64,000 nt of DNA from Roseateles sp. XES5 (GCF_020535545.1 NZ_CP084753.1:558001-622000), one strand, 5' to 3'. Counted from the stretch's first letter, positions 34,308 through 43,408 are shown. The notes: generated from the letters alone by a model not told the origin. Translations and numbers: made by a program.

Positions 34308-35585
34308 ATGACCGCAACGCCCCTTACCGACCGCAAGAACGCCGCCATCTCGCGCGGCGTCGGCATGACCACGCAGATCTACGCCGACCGTGCGGAGAAT
34401 GCGGAAATCTGGGACAAGGAAGGCAACCGCTATATCGATTTCGCCGCCGGCATCGCCGTGGTCAACACCGGCCACCGCCATCCGCGCGTCATCGAAGCCG
34501 TCAAGAAGCAGCTCGACCGCTTTACCCACACCTGCCACCAGGTCGTTCCCTACGAGAACTATGTCGAGCTTGCCGAGCGCCTGAACGCCATTACCCCCGG
34601 CAACTTCGCCAAGAAGACGATCTTCGTCACGACCGGCGCGGAAGCCGTTGAAAACGCCGTCAAGATCGCCCGCGCCGCCACCGGCCGCCAGGCCGTCATC
34701 GCCTTTTCGGGCGGCTTCCATGGCCGCACCTTCATGGGCATGGCGCTGACCGGCAAGGTCGTGCCCTACAAGGTCGGCTTCGGCGCCATGCCGGCCGACG
34801 TCTTCCACGCGCCCTTCCCGGTCGAAGCCCATGGCACGACCGTCGAGCAGTCGCTGAACGTGCTGAAGAAGCTCTTCGCCGCCGACGTCGATCCGAACCG
34901 CGTCGCGGCGATCATCGTCGAGCCTGTCCAGGGTGAAGGCGGCTTCTATCCGGTCCCGGTCAGCTTCATGAAGGCACTGCGCGAAATCTGTGACCAGCAC
35001 GGCATCCTGCTGATCGCCGACGAAGTGCAGACCGGCTTTGCCCGCACCGGCAAGCTCTTCGCCATGGAACACTACGGCATCGCTGCCGACCTCATGACCA
35101 TGGCCAAGGGCCTTGGCGGCGGCTTCCCGATCGCGGCCGTCACCGGCCGCGCCGAAATCATGGATGCGCCCGGCCCCGGCGGTCTCGGCGGCACCTATGC
35201 CGGCAGCCCGATCGGCGTAGCCGCGGCCCATGCCGTGCTCGACGTCATCAAGGACGAAGACCTCTGCAACCGTGCGGAAAGCCTCGGCGCGCGCCTCAAG
35301 CAGCGCCTTGCCTCGCTGCAGGACAAGGTTCCGGAGATCGTCGACATCCGCGGTCCCGGCTTCATGAACGCCGTCGAGTTCAACGACGTCGCCACGAAGC
35401 AGCCGAGCGCCGACTTCGCCAACAAGGTGCGCCTGAAAGCCCTCGAAAAGGGCCTTATCCTGCTCACCTGCGGCGTGCACGGCAACGTCATCCGCTTCCT
35501 CGCACCGATCACCATCCAGGACGAGATCTTCGCCGAAGCCCTCGACATCCTCGAAGCCTCGATGATCGAAGCCCGCGCCGCCTGA
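34308..35585 (+). CDS. gabT: 4-aminobutyrate aminotransferase
   Basis: 425-residue class III PLP aminotransferase that converts GABA and 2-oxoglutarate to succinate semialdehyde and glutamate. Visible are FVTTGAEAVENAVKIARAAT, SGGFHGRTFMGMALTGK, IVEPVQGEGGF, LIADEVQTGFARTG and the PLP Lys in MTMAKGLGGGFP (about residue 268). The frame is open from 33942, but the ATG at 34308 gives the right N-terminus. It is followed after 95 bases by gabD, the next enzyme of the pathway. Confidence 0.93.
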   Translation: MTATPLTDRKNAAISRGVGMTTQIYADRAENAEIWDKEGNRYIDFAAGIAVVNTGHRHPRVIEAVKKQLDRFTHTCHQVVPYENYVELAERLNAITPGNFAKKTIFVTTGAEAVENAVKIARAATGRQAVIAFSGGFHGRTFMGMALTGKVVPYKVGFGAMPADVFHAPFPVEAHGTTVEQSLNVLKKLFAADVDPNRVAAIIVEPVQGEGGFYPVPVSFMKALREICDQHGILLIADEVQTGFARTGKLFAMEHYGIAADLMTMAKGLGGGFPIAAVTGRAEIMDAPGPGGLGGTYAGSPIGVAAAHAVLDVIKDEDLCNRAESLGARLKQRLASLQDKVPEIVDIRGPGFMNAVEFNDVATKQPSADFANKVRLKALEKGLILLTCGVHGNVIRFLAPITIQDEIFAEALDILEASMIEARAA

Positions 35586-35680
35586 TCGGCGTCGCCCAGA
35601 CCGAACCACATCCTCCCAAGACGGCACCCGGAGCAACCGCTCCGGGTGAACGACCGTTCACGTCCGAAAGGAACGCAATC

Positions 35681-37162
35681 ATGGCCTTCTATGACGCCCT
35701 CACCCGGCACCTGAAGTCGACCGAATTCCTGCGCGATGCCGGCTATGTCAACGGCAACTGGATCGGCGGCAACGGCCCCGAAACCTTCGACGTCCTCAAC
35801 CCCGCGACCGGCGAAAAGCTGGCGACGCTGCCGGAAATGGGCGCGAGCGAAACCGCCGCCGCCATCGACGCCGCCTACCGGGTGCAGCCGCTCTGGGCCG
35901 CCCGCCCGGCCAAGGACCGTTCCGTGCTGCTGCGCAAGTGGTACGACCTCATCGTCGCCAATGCCGATGAGCTCGCCGCCATCCTGACGGCCGAAATGGG
36001 CAAGCCGCTGGCCGAAGCCAAGGGCGAAATCCTCTACGCCGCCTCCTATGTCGAATGGTACGCGGAAGAAGCAAAGCGCATCAACGGCGAGACGATCCCT
36101 GCCCCGTCCGCCGACAAGCGCATGCTCGTCGTCAAGCAGCCGGTCGGCGTTGTCGGCACGATCACGCCCTGGAACTTCCCGGCCGCGATGATCGCCCGCA
36201 AGGTCGCCCCGGCGCTTGCCGTCGGCTGCACGGTGGTCTCCAAGCCTGCCGAACAGACGCCGCTTTCGGCCATCGCCCTTGCCGTGCTCGCCGAAAAGGC
36301 CGGCATTCCCGCCGGCGCCTTCAACATCATCCTCGGCACCGACGGCCCGGCCATCGGCAAGGAACTGTGCTTCAATCCGAAGGTGCGCCATCTCTCCTTC
36401 ACCGGCTCCACCGAGGTGGGCCGCATCCTGATGGCGCAATGCGCGCCCACCATCAAGAAGCTCTCGCTGGAGCTGGGCGGCAACGCGCCCTTCATCGTCT
36501 TCGACGATGCCGATCTGGACAGCGCCGTAGAGGGCGCCCTGGCCAGCAAGTACCGCAATGCGGGCCAGACCTGCGTCTGCGCCAACCGCTTCTACGTGCA
36601 GGAGGGCGTCTACGATGCCTTTGTGGAGAAGCTGGCGAAGAAGGTTGCCGAACTCTCGGTCGGCAACGGTTTCGACAAGGGCACGACCATCGGCCCGCTG
36701 ATCGAGGAAGCCGCCATCGCGAAAGTCGAGGCGCATATCGCGGACGCCGTCTCCAAGGGCGCGACCGTCGTTGCCGGCGGCAAGCGCATCGAAGGCAACG
36801 GCACCTTCTTCGAGCCGACAGTGCTGAAGGGCGTCGCGCGCGGCATGACGGTGGCGAAGGAAGAGACCTTCGGCCCGCTCGCCCCGCTCTTCCGCTTCGA
36901 CACGGTCGAGGATGTGGTCCAGCAGGCCAACGACACCGAATTCGGCCTCGCCGCCTATTTCTACGCCGGCGACCTCAAGAAGGTCTGGCAGGTGGCGGAA
37001 GCGCTGGAATACGGCATGGTCGGCGTCAACACCGGCATCATCTCCTCTGAAGCCGCTCCCTTCGGCGGCATCAAGCAGTCCGGCCTCGGCCGCGAAGGCT
37101 CTGCCCACGGCGCGGACGACTATCTGGAGATGAAGTATATCTGCATGGGCGACGTCGCCTGA
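35681..37162 (+). CDS. gabD: NAD(P)+-dependent succinate-semialdehyde dehydrogenase
   Basis: 493-residue ALDH of the GabD type. Catalytic Cys is in NAGQTCVCANRFYVQ with the second Cys typical of GabD, the Glu in LELGGNAPFIVFDDAD, and ITPWNFPAAMIARK near residue 160. It oxidises succinate semialdehyde from GabT to succinate. A Shine-Dalgarno GAAAGGA lies before the ATG, and a strong terminator follows the stop. Confidence 0.94.
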   Translation: MAFYDALTRHLKSTEFLRDAGYVNGNWIGGNGPETFDVLNPATGEKLATLPEMGASETAAAIDAAYRVQPLWAARPAKDRSVLLRKWYDLIVANADELAAILTAEMGKPLAEAKGEILYAASYVEWYAEEAKRINGETIPAPSADKRMLVVKQPVGVVGTITPWNFPAAMIARKVAPALAVGCTVVSKPAEQTPLSAIALAVLAEKAGIPAGAFNIILGTDGPAIGKELCFNPKVRHLSFTGSTEVGRILMAQCAPTIKKLSLELGGNAPFIVFDDADLDSAVEGALASKYRNAGQTCVCANRFYVQEGVYDAFVEKLAKKVAELSVGNGFDKGTTIGPLIEEAAIAKVEAHIADAVSKGATVVAGGKRIEGNGTFFEPTVLKGVARGMTVAKEETFGPLAPLFRFDTVEDVVQQANDTEFGLAAYFYAGDLKKVWQVAEALEYGMVGVNTGIISSEAAPFGGIKQSGLGREGSAHGADDYLEMKYICMGDVA

Positions 37163-37171
37163 TGGTTCCGG

Positions 37172-37202
37172 ATCGCCCCGCCTCGCGCGGGGCGATTTTT
37201 TT
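37172..37202 (+). terminator. Rho-independent terminator of gabTD
   Basis: Perfect 10-bp stem ATCGCCCCGC / GCGGGGCGAT with a 5-base loop and a T6 tail, 10 bases after the gabD stop. Confidence 0.9.
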
Positions 37203-37223
37203 GCGGGCCGACATCCGTAAAGC

Positions 37224-37868
37224 TCAGGCCGGCTTGACCGTCTCCGGATGCGCGGCCTTGAAGGCCGGTAGCGCAAGACAGGCGTCCGCAATGCGGCGCA
37301 CCTGCTTGAGGCCGCTTATGTCGGCGCCCCAGCGTTCGGCGTTATAGACCTGCGGCACGAGGCAAAAGTCCGCCATGGTCGGCGTGTCGCCATGGCAGAA
37401 GGCGCCGGTCGCCGGGTTGTCGAGCAGCGTCTCGACGGCGGCAAGGCCCTCGCCGATGAACTTCTTCATCCAGGCGCTGCGCACCGCATCCCCGCCACCG
37501 GTAATGTCCATGACATGGCCGACGATGCCCGTGTTGCACACGGCGTGGATTTCCATCGCGATGGCGTAGGAAATCGTGCGGACCCGCTGCCGTCCGAGGG
37601 GATCGGCCGGAAGGAAACGCGCCTGCGGGCGCGTTTCGGCGAGATATTCGATGATCGCCAGGGACTGCGTCAGCGTCTGACCGTCGATCGCCAGCGCCGG
37701 CACGAGGCCCTGCGGATTGCGGGCGCGGTGCTCCGGCGCGCGCTGTTCGCCCGCCAGGAGGTCGACGGAGACCCGTTTGTAGGAAAGCCCGAGGCTTTCC
37801 AGCGCGATGCGCAGGCGGTAACTGGCGGATGACCGCCAGTAATCGTAGAGCACGATGTCGTCGGCCAC
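37224..37868 (-). CDS. maiA: Maleylacetoacetate isomerase (zeta-class GST)
   Basis: 214-residue glutathione-dependent isomerase that converts maleylacetoacetate to fumarylacetoacetate in tyrosine/homogentisate breakdown. The zeta-GST active-site segment reads YWRSSASYRLRIAL; the Cys of the eukaryotic SSC motif is Ala, as in many bacterial members. NPQGLVPAL and the SQSLAIIEYL-type glutathione-binding region (LTQSLAIIEYL) follow. It starts 3 bases after fahA, so the two are co-transcribed. Confidence 0.92.
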   Translation of the reverse strand: MADDIVLYDYWRSSASYRLRIALESLGLSYKRVSVDLLAGEQRAPEHRARNPQGLVPALAIDGQTLTQSLAIIEYLAETRPQARFLPADPLGRQRVRTISYAIAMEIHAVCNTGIVGHVMDITGGGDAVRSAWMKKFIGEGLAAVETLLDNPATGAFCHGDTPTMADFCLVPQVYNAERWGADISGLKQVRRIADACLALPAFKAAHPETVKPA

Positions 37869-37871
37869 GGC

Positions 37872-38888
37872 TCAGTCCTTCTCGTACCGCGTTACGGTCT
37901 GTTCGATGGCGCCGAAGATCGAATGGCCGGCCTTGTCCTTCATCTCGATGCGCACGATGTCGCCGAATTTCATGAAGGGCGTCTTCGGCGCGCCGGATTT
38001 GATCGTCTCTATAGTGCGGATTTCCGCGATGCAGGAATAGCCCGCGCCGCCCTCCGACACCGGCTTGCCGGGGCCGCCGTCGAGCTTGTTGGAGACCGTG
38101 CCGGAACCGATGATCGAGCCGGCGACGAGCGGGCGGGTTTTTGCCGCATGGGCGACGAGCTGGCCGAAGTCGAAGGTCATGTCGACGCCGGCATCGGCCT
38201 TGCCGAAAGGTTTTCCGTTCAGCGAGACGAGAAGCGGCAGGTGCAGCTTGCCGTCCTTCCAGGCCTCGCCCAACTCGTCCGGCGTCACGGCGACCGGCGA
38301 GAAGGCGGAGGCGGGTTTCGACTGGAAGAAGCCGAAGCCCTTGGCAAGTTCGGCCGGGATGAGACCGCGCAGCGACACGTCGTTGACGAGCATGACGAGC
38401 TTGATGGCCGCGCGCGCCTCCTCGACGCTCGCGCCCATCGGCACGTCGTCGACGATGACGGCGATCTCGCCCTCCATGTCGATGCCCCAGGCCTCGTCGC
38501 CCGCGAGGATCGGATCGCGCGGGCCGAGGAAGCTGTCGGAGCCCCCCTGGTACATCAGGGGATCGGTCCAGAAGCTCTCGGGCATCTCGGCATTGCGGGC
38601 CTTGCGCACCAACTCAACATGGTTGACGTAGGCCGAGCCGTCCGCCCACTGATAGGCGCGCGGGAGCGGCGAGGCCGCGTCGTGCTCGTGGAAGCGCACG
38701 GTCGGCTGGGAGCCGGTCTCCAACCCTTCGGCAACCCGCTCCAGCCGCGGGGCGACATGCGCCCAGTCGTCCAGGGCATCCTGCATCGTGCGGGCGATAT
38801 GGCCCACTTCCGAGCAGCGCGTGAGGTCGCGCGAGACGACCACCAGCCGGCCGTCACGGGTGGAATTCTTCAGTGTCGCAAGTTTCAT
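37872..38888 (-). CDS. fahA: Fumarylacetoacetate hydrolase
   Basis: 338-residue FAH-family hydrolase that splits fumarylacetoacetate to fumarate and acetoacetate. The metal-binding Asp/Glu residues are in GIDMEGEIAVIVDD, with NDVSLR and GFGFFQSKPASAFSP in the core and GSGTVSN near residue 258. The N-terminal part has the cap seen in bacterial fumarylacetoacetases. It lies just upstream of maiA on the same strand. Confidence 0.92.
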   Translation of the reverse strand: MKLATLKNSTRDGRLVVVSRDLTRCSEVGHIARTMQDALDDWAHVAPRLERVAEGLETGSQPTVRFHEHDAASPLPRAYQWADGSAYVNHVELVRKARNAEMPESFWTDPLMYQGGSDSFLGPRDPILAGDEAWGIDMEGEIAVIVDDVPMGASVEEARAAIKLVMLVNDVSLRGLIPAELAKGFGFFQSKPASAFSPVAVTPDELGEAWKDGKLHLPLLVSLNGKPFGKADAGVDMTFDFGQLVAHAAKTRPLVAGSIIGSGTVSNKLDGGPGKPVSEGGAGYSCIAEIRTIETIKSGAPKTPFMKFGDIVRIEMKDKAGHSIFGAIEQTVTRYEKD

Positions 38889-39000
38889 GCGTATCGCTCC
38901 CGATCTTGTTTGCCGCCCTCAGATTGTGTCATCTTCCGGCCGCCTGTCTCCACCCTCGTGCGCCGTTCCTGCGGCGCATCGCATTTTCGAGGAATCCCGC

Positions 39001-39561
39001 GTGAACCGCACGATCCGAAACTCCCTGCTGGTCGCCGCCGGCTTTACCGCCGCGACGGCCGCCATCCTTTATACGATGGGTCAGCCGCTCATCTGCAAGT
39101 GCGGATATGTCAAACTCTGGCATGGCGTCGTGTTTTCTTCGGAAAACTCGCAACACCTGTCCGACTGGTACACGCCGAGCCACATCATCCACGGCATTCT
39201 GTTCTTCGGCCTCTTCACGCTGCTCTTCCGCAAGGCGAGCATCCCCGTGCGGCTGGCACTGTCGCTCGTCGTCGAATGTGCGTGGGAAATCCTCGAAAAC
39301 ACCGACATGATCATCAACCGCTATCGCGAAGCGACGATCTCGCTCGACTATTTCGGCGACAGCGTGATCAATTCCAGCGCGGACATCCTGGCGATGGTCG
39401 TCGGCTTCTTCCTCGCCGCACGCCTGCCCGTCTGGGCAAGCGTCGCGCTGATCGTGATCTTCGAGGCGACGACCACCTGGCTCATCCGCGACGGGCTGGC
39501 GCTGAACATCCTGATGCTCGTCTGGCCGATCGAGGCCGTGAAGGTCTGGCAGGCCGGCTAG
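39001..39561 (+). CDS. DUF2585-family integral membrane protein
   Basis: 186-residue membrane protein with about five hydrophobic segments. A CKCGY motif lies near residue 32, LSDWYTPSHIIHGILFF near 55, and ECAWEILENTDMIINRYRE near 92, a strongly conserved family region. The frame opens at 38788, but the GTG at 39001 with GAGG upstream is preferred. Function unknown. It is on the plus strand between hmgA and fahA, whose genes are both on the minus strand, and ends 2 bases from the end of hmgA. Confidence 0.78.
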   Translation: MNRTIRNSLLVAAGFTAATAAILYTMGQPLICKCGYVKLWHGVVFSSENSQHLSDWYTPSHIIHGILFFGLFTLLFRKASIPVRLALSLVVECAWEILENTDMIINRYREATISLDYFGDSVINSSADILAMVVGFFLAARLPVWASVALIVIFEATTTWLIRDGLALNILMLVWPIEAVKVWQAG

Positions 39562-39563
39562 AA

Positions 39564-40892
39564 TCACTTGATGCCCGGCGTGCCGTCGAACTTGCGCTCC
39601 AGCCCGTCCCAGCATTCGAGATAGTTGTCCTGCAGCGTCTCCAGCTCGGCGGCGAATTTCGTCAGCTGCTGCGGGAAACGCGTCTCGAACATGAAGGCCA
39701 TGGTGTGGTCGAGCTTCACCGGCTTCAACTCGGTGTTGGATGCCTTCTCGAAGCCGGTCGCATCCGGCCCGTGCGGCAGCATCATGTTGTGCAGGCTGGC
39801 GCCGCCGGGCTTGAAGCCCTCGGGCTTGGCGTCGTACTGGCCCAGCACCAGGCCCATGAACTCGCTCATCACATTGCGGTGGTACCAGGGCGGACGGAAG
39901 GTGTCCTCGGCCACCATCCAGCGCGGCGGGAAGATCACGAAGTCCACATTGGCCCAGCCCGGCGTGTCCGAAGGGCTGGTCAGCACCGTGAAGATGCTGG
40001 GGTCCGGATGGTCGAAGAGGATGGCGCCAACAGGCGAATAGGTCCTGAGATCGTATTTGAACGGCGTGTAGTTGCCGTGCCAGGCGACGACGTCGAGCGG
40101 CGAATGACCGATTTCGGTGACGTAGAACTTGCCGCACCATTTGACATGGACGCGGCAGGGCGTCTCCTTGTCCTCATAGGCCGCCACCGGCGCCAGGAAG
40201 TCACGCGGATTGGCCAGGCCGTTGGAGCCGATGGGGCCCAGCTCCGGCAGGCGCAACGCGGCGCCGTAGTTCTCGCACACATAGCCGCGCCAGATGTCAC
40301 CCTCGCCGATGCGCGAAACCTTGAACATCATGCCGCGCGGGATGAGGCAGATTTCCAGCGGCTCGACATCCATGATGCCCATTTCGGTGAAGACGCGGAT
40401 CGCGCCCAGTTGCGGCACGACCAGCAGCTCGCCATCGGCATTGAAGAAGTAGTCGTCCACCATGTCGGCATTGAACGTATAGGCATGCGCGGCCATGCCG
40501 ACCTGGGTCAGCACGTCGCCGGCCGTCGTCATGGTGCGCAGACCCTCGAGGAAATTCTGCGTTTCCTCCGGCGCCGGCAGCGGATTCCAGCGCAGCTGGC
40601 CAAGCGGCAGGGAATGATCGTCGAGGCAGGGCGCGGTCTTCCAGTGCGGGTAGCTGGCATTGGAGAAGCGGCGCGTGTGGCGCACGCTCGGACGGATGCG
40701 GTAGAGCCAGGAGCGCTCATTGGTGCCGCGCGGGGCGGTGAAGGGCGAACCGGAGAGCTGCTCGGCATAGAGACCGTAATTGCACTTCTGCGGGCTGTTC
40801 TGGCCTTGCGGCAGCGCGCCCGGCAGGGATTCGGTCTCGAAGTCGTTTCCGAAGCCCGGCATGTATTTCAGGCTGTTGGTGCTCTCGGCCAT
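39564..40892 (-). CDS. hmgA: Homogentisate 1,2-dioxygenase
   Basis: 442-residue Fe(II) dioxygenase that opens the homogentisate ring to maleylacetoacetate. Family marks are [19 protein letters not shown] at the N-terminus and the C-terminal active-site region [20 protein letters not shown] with iron-binding His/Glu, followed by [15 protein letters not shown]. It is divergent from the MarR-type hmgR, with a perfect 16-bp palindrome in the gap. It stands apart from fahA-maiA because of the opposing DUF2585 gene. Confidence 0.95.
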   Translation of the reverse strand: MAESTNSLKYMPGFGNDFETESLPGALPQGQNSPQKCNYGLYAEQLSGSPFTAPRGTNERSWLYRIRPSVRHTRRFSNASYPHWKTAPCLDDHSLPLGQLRWNPLPAPEETQNFLEGLRTMTTAGDVLTQVGMAAHAYTFNADMVDDYFFNADGELLVVPQLGAIRVFTEMGIMDVEPLEICLIPRGMMFKVSRIGEGDIWRGYVCENYGAALRLPELGPIGSNGLANPRDFLAPVAAYEDKETPCRVHVKWCGKFYVTEIGHSPLDVVAWHGNYTPFKYDLRTYSPVGAILFDHPDPSIFTVLTSPSDTPGWANVDFVIFPPRWMVAEDTFRPPWYHRNVMSEFMGLVLGQYDAKPEGFKPGGASLHNMMLPHGPDATGFEKASNTELKPVKLDHTMAFMFETRFPQQLTKFAAELETLQDNYLECWDGLERKFDGTPGIK

Positions 40893-40926
40893 GGCTTGCC
40901 CTCCTCTGCAAGGCTGTCTATCAGAT

Positions 40927-40942
40927 AGTTACAGGTGTAACT
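40927..40942. promoter_or_regulatory. HmgR-type operator
   Basis: Perfect 16-bp palindrome AGTTACAGGTGTAACT, 34 bases upstream of hmgA and 30 upstream of the divergent MarR-type gene, with an extra half-site TGTAAC at 40951. It is the likely binding site for repression of both genes. Confidence 0.72.
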
Positions 40943-40972
40943 GTCCATTTTGTAACCATCAAGGCGGGCGTC

Positions 40973-41431
40973 ATGGAGTTCAGGCTCGAAACCTTCTTGC
41001 CCTACCGGCTGAATCAGGCGGCCGAACGGGTAAGCCAGCGTTTTGCCGCGCAATATCGCAGCCGCTACCGGATGACCCGGCCGGAATGGCGGGCGCTCGC
41101 CGCCCTCGGCGCCTATGGGCGCATGACGGCGACGGAGATCGGCGCCAATTCCAGCATGCACAAGACGAAGGTGTCCCGTGCGGTGCGGGCGCTGGAGGAC
41201 AAACGCTGGCTGAAGCGCAGCGAAGATGCCAACGACCGCCGCGTCGAACATCTCGAACTGACGGCCGCGGGCACGCGCATCTACGGCGAGATGATCGAAC
41301 TGGCGCGGGATTACGAGCGCGACATGGCCGCGCTTCTCGGCGCAGGCAATCTCCTGCAGCTGGAGGTCGGGCTTGCGGCCATCGAGGCAAAACTACCCGC
41401 CCTGCCGGCGCGGCGCGGACCGAACGACTGA
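40973..41431 (+). CDS. hmgR: MarR-family regulator of homogentisate catabolism
   Basis: 152-residue winged-helix MarR protein. The DNA-binding segment TATEIGANSSMHKTKVSRAV is at about 62-81 and the wing SEDANDRRVEHLELTAAG at about 90-107. It is divergent from hmgA, with a palindrome between them, so it is probably the homogentisate-responsive repressor; the symbol is assigned from context. Confidence 0.8.
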   Translation: MEFRLETFLPYRLNQAAERVSQRFAAQYRSRYRMTRPEWRALAALGAYGRMTATEIGANSSMHKTKVSRAVRALEDKRWLKRSEDANDRRVEHLELTAAGTRIYGEMIELARDYERDMAALLGAGNLLQLEVGLAAIEAKLPALPARRGPND

Positions 41432-41519
41432 CGATGCATCACGCGAATGAATCGGTCCGGCGGGACCGATTCAAACTCGTCATTGGACGGCGATTCCGGG
41501 GTTCGGCAGAATCGCGGGC

Positions 41520-41774
41520 ATGCAGACCTTGCCGCCAGATCCGCCCAACCTCCGCCATTTCCGCCGTATTGACGCGTCCCGGAACATGGCCCGCTTCTAC
41601 ATGCTTTCCCTGGAGCCGACACTGTTCGGCGAGGTGGCGATCCTTCGGCATTGGGGCCGGATCGGCACGCATGGCCGGCAGGCGCTGAGCCTGCATGCCA
41701 CACTGGCCGACGCCGAAAGCGCGCTGGCCCGCCAGATCGCCCGCCGCCTGAAGCGGGGCTATGCGGAAGCCTGA
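41520..41774 (+). CDS. WGR domain protein
   Basis: 84-residue protein made up of one WGR domain: ARFYMLSLEPTLFGEVAILRHW followed by GRIGTHGRQ, the motif behind the family name. WGR domains bind nucleic acids and occur in PARPs and in small bacterial proteins. A start at 41586 (MARFYMLS) is also possible. It converges with the DUF3008 gene, 3 bases apart. Function unknown. Confidence 0.7.
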   Translation: MQTLPPDPPNLRHFRRIDASRNMARFYMLSLEPTLFGEVAILRHWGRIGTHGRQALSLHATLADAESALARQIARRLKRGYAEA

Positions 41775-41777
41775 GCG

Positions 41778-41969
41778 TCAGCCGGCTTTCGCGGCGTGTT
41801 CCGGCTTGCCCTTGCGCTTGGTGGACGCCATGTCCTCCAACTCCTTTTCCGACATGGATTTCTCCATGCCCTTCGAAGCGCCCTTTAGCTCGCTCTTCTT
41901 CATGTCGCCGCGCTTTGCGGCCAGGGCCGCACCGGCGGCCTTCTGCTGCGCTTTCGATTTTGCCGGCAT
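41778..41969 (-). CDS. DUF3008-family small basic protein
   Basis: 63-residue, very Lys/Ala-rich protein beginning MPAKSKAQQKAAGAALAAKR, the conserved DUF3008 start, with MSEKELEDMASTKRKGKPEH at the end. GGGAGG lies upstream of the ATG at 41969; the longer frame to 41993 is less likely. Probably cytoplasmic and helical or disordered; role unknown. Confidence 0.75.
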   Translation of the reverse strand: MPAKSKAQQKAAGAALAAKRGDMKKSELKGASKGMEKSMSEKELEDMASTKRKGKPEHAAKAG

Positions 41970-42024
41970 GACGGCCTCCCTTGATGATATCACGGGAAAC
42001 CCGTTGAACCGGCGGAGGTTCCGT

Positions 42025-42546
42025 TCAGGGCGTTCGACAGGGCGTCAACGCAGCTTGCCGCCAGGCCTCATAGGCCTCCGGGGCCAGAACGCGCAGTTCG
42101 AACGCCATTTGCCGATAGCCATCGCCCGATAGGCTCGTCGCTCCACCGTCGAATGCGCCCGCCTTCCCCGCCTCGACGCGGACAATGTTCAAGAGGCCGG
42201 GAATGGCATTCGATTGAAGCCCCAGCGCCGGCACCCGCCATTCGTGAATGACGTCGTCCGCGGTGAGGGTAAGCTCGACCACCTTGCCCTGTGGCAGGAC
42301 AAGCGCATCCGCCCGGCACCGGACAGCCGCGCCCCGTGCTGGATCGGGGTAGTCATACCGCCAGCCGTATTGATAACCGACGATGGCGATCGCAAGGTCC
42401 GCAGGCGTGGCATGATCCTGCAGCAGGACGTCGGGGACGAGCAGATCCAGCGGTCCGCCCTCAAAAGCCGTCCTGTCTTCGGCCACCGTCGCACTGGCCG
42501 CGCAGGACAGCGCGGCCAGTGCGACCGCGATTGCCTTGAAGGACAT
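42025..42546 (-). CDS. Secreted cytochrome c oxidase subunit II-like (CoxB) protein lacking most CuA ligands
   Basis: 173 residues with a Sec signal (cleavage near residue 22) and a CoxB-type cupredoxin fold: IVGYQYGWRYDYPDP and DDVIHEWRVPALGLQSNAIPG. The CuA loop reads FDGGATSLSGDGYRQM where active subunits have two Cys, a Glu and a His: residues 136, 138, 140 and 144 are Ala, Ser, Ser and Tyr. Only His101 and Met147 remain. It lacks the two transmembrane helices of true subunit II. It lies 4 bases after putR on the same strand, away from any oxidase gene. Confidence 0.75.
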   Translation of the reverse strand: MSFKAIAVALAALSCAASATVAEDRTAFEGGPLDLLVPDVLLQDHATPADLAIAIVGYQYGWRYDYPDPARGAAVRCRADALVLPQGKVVELTLTADDVIHEWRVPALGLQSNAIPGLLNIVRVEAGKAGAFDGGATSLSGDGYRQMAFELRVLAPEAYEAWRQAALTPCRTP

Positions 42547-42550
42547 GCCG

Positions 42551-43033
42551 TTATCCCCGCTCCTTCACCGTTTCCATCGCCACATTGGTCGAGGTGTTGG
42601 CGACATAGGGCAGGTTCGAGATGCGTTCGCCGAGAACGAGACGGTATTTCTTGATGTCGCGGGTACGGATCTTCAGGAGGTAGTCGAAGCGGCCGGCGAT
42701 CATGTGGCACTCCTCCACTTCCCTGATCTTCTTCACCGCCGCGTTGAAGCTGTTCAGGGCCTCCTCATGGGTATTGGTCAGCTTCACCTCGGCGAAGGCG
42801 ATATGGTCGAGGTTCATTTTCGACGGATTGAGGACGGCCTTGAAGCCCTGGATGAAGCCTTCGGCGATCAGCCGCTTGAAGCGGTTCTGGCAGGGCGTCT
42901 TGGAGAGACCCACCTTTTCGGCAAGCTCGGCCACCGGAATGCGGCCGTTTTCCGTAAGTTCCTCGAGAATTTTACGGTCGAATGCATCCAACGACCCATC
43001 CGAGTGGGAAATATCGGGCAAATCATCCTCCAA
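42551..43033 (-). CDS. putR: Lrp/AsnC-family activator PutR
   Basis: 160 residues: AsnC HTH at about 15-65 (DAFDRKILEELTENGRIP, AEKVGLSKTPCQNRFKRL) and a RAM domain at about 80-155. The sequence and the divergent position next to putA match PutR, the proline-responsive activator of putA in Agrobacterium and Rhodobacter. The gap to the next plus-strand gene is AT-rich, with the phased A/T tracts usual for Lrp sites. Confidence 0.88.
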   Translation of the reverse strand: MEDDLPDISHSDGSLDAFDRKILEELTENGRIPVAELAEKVGLSKTPCQNRFKRLIAEGFIQGFKAVLNPSKMNLDHIAFAEVKLTNTHEEALNSFNAAVKKIREVEECHMIAGRFDYLLKIRTRDIKKYRLVLGERISNLPYVANTSTNVAMETVKERG

Positions 43034-43198
43034 TCTTCAAAAAATAGATACGAACAGCCTAATCGAAGGCAATTTGAAGTCCATTTGTTTTTTAGCATCA
43101 TGATATTGTCCGCGCCAGTTTCCCGGATCGACCACAGGCAATCCGGCCGTCTTCGATCCGGCCGGCGCAAGCGGCGATCCGGCACCACGAACAGGGGG

Positions 43199-43408
43199 AT
43201 GATGGTGCACGACAAGAGCTTCGATGATAGCATGCCGACGGACCTTCTCAGCCACTACAAGCCGCTCGGCATAAGGGCGCTCGTTGCGGCCTGCAGCATC
43301 AAGGCGGAGCGGTCCGGGGGCGTCGAGCCGAGCATCCTGCTCCATCACGCGCCGGAGTTCCATGACGTCCCCGAATGGGACGAGCCTGCCGTCACCTTCA
43401 TCCGCTGA
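43199..43408 (+). CDS. Small ORF between putR and putA
   Basis: 69-residue ORF starting at ATGATG after GGGGG, ending 34 bases before putA. The peptide contains DSMPTDLLSHYKPLGIRALVA and HHAPEFHDVPEWDEPAVTF, with a balanced, non-shadow composition. It could be a genuine small protein or a translated leader that tunes putA expression. Not recognised. Confidence 0.5.
   Translation: MMVHDKSFDDSMPTDLLSHYKPLGIRALVAACSIKAERSGGVEPSILLHHAPEFHDVPEWDEPAVTFIR

Noticed and set aside
39564..40892. hmgA as a mosaic or transferred gene
   Set aside because: Some segments differ from the rhizobial HmgA I remember, but the gene is similar along its length and the codon use is not clearly different, so the evidence is too weak.
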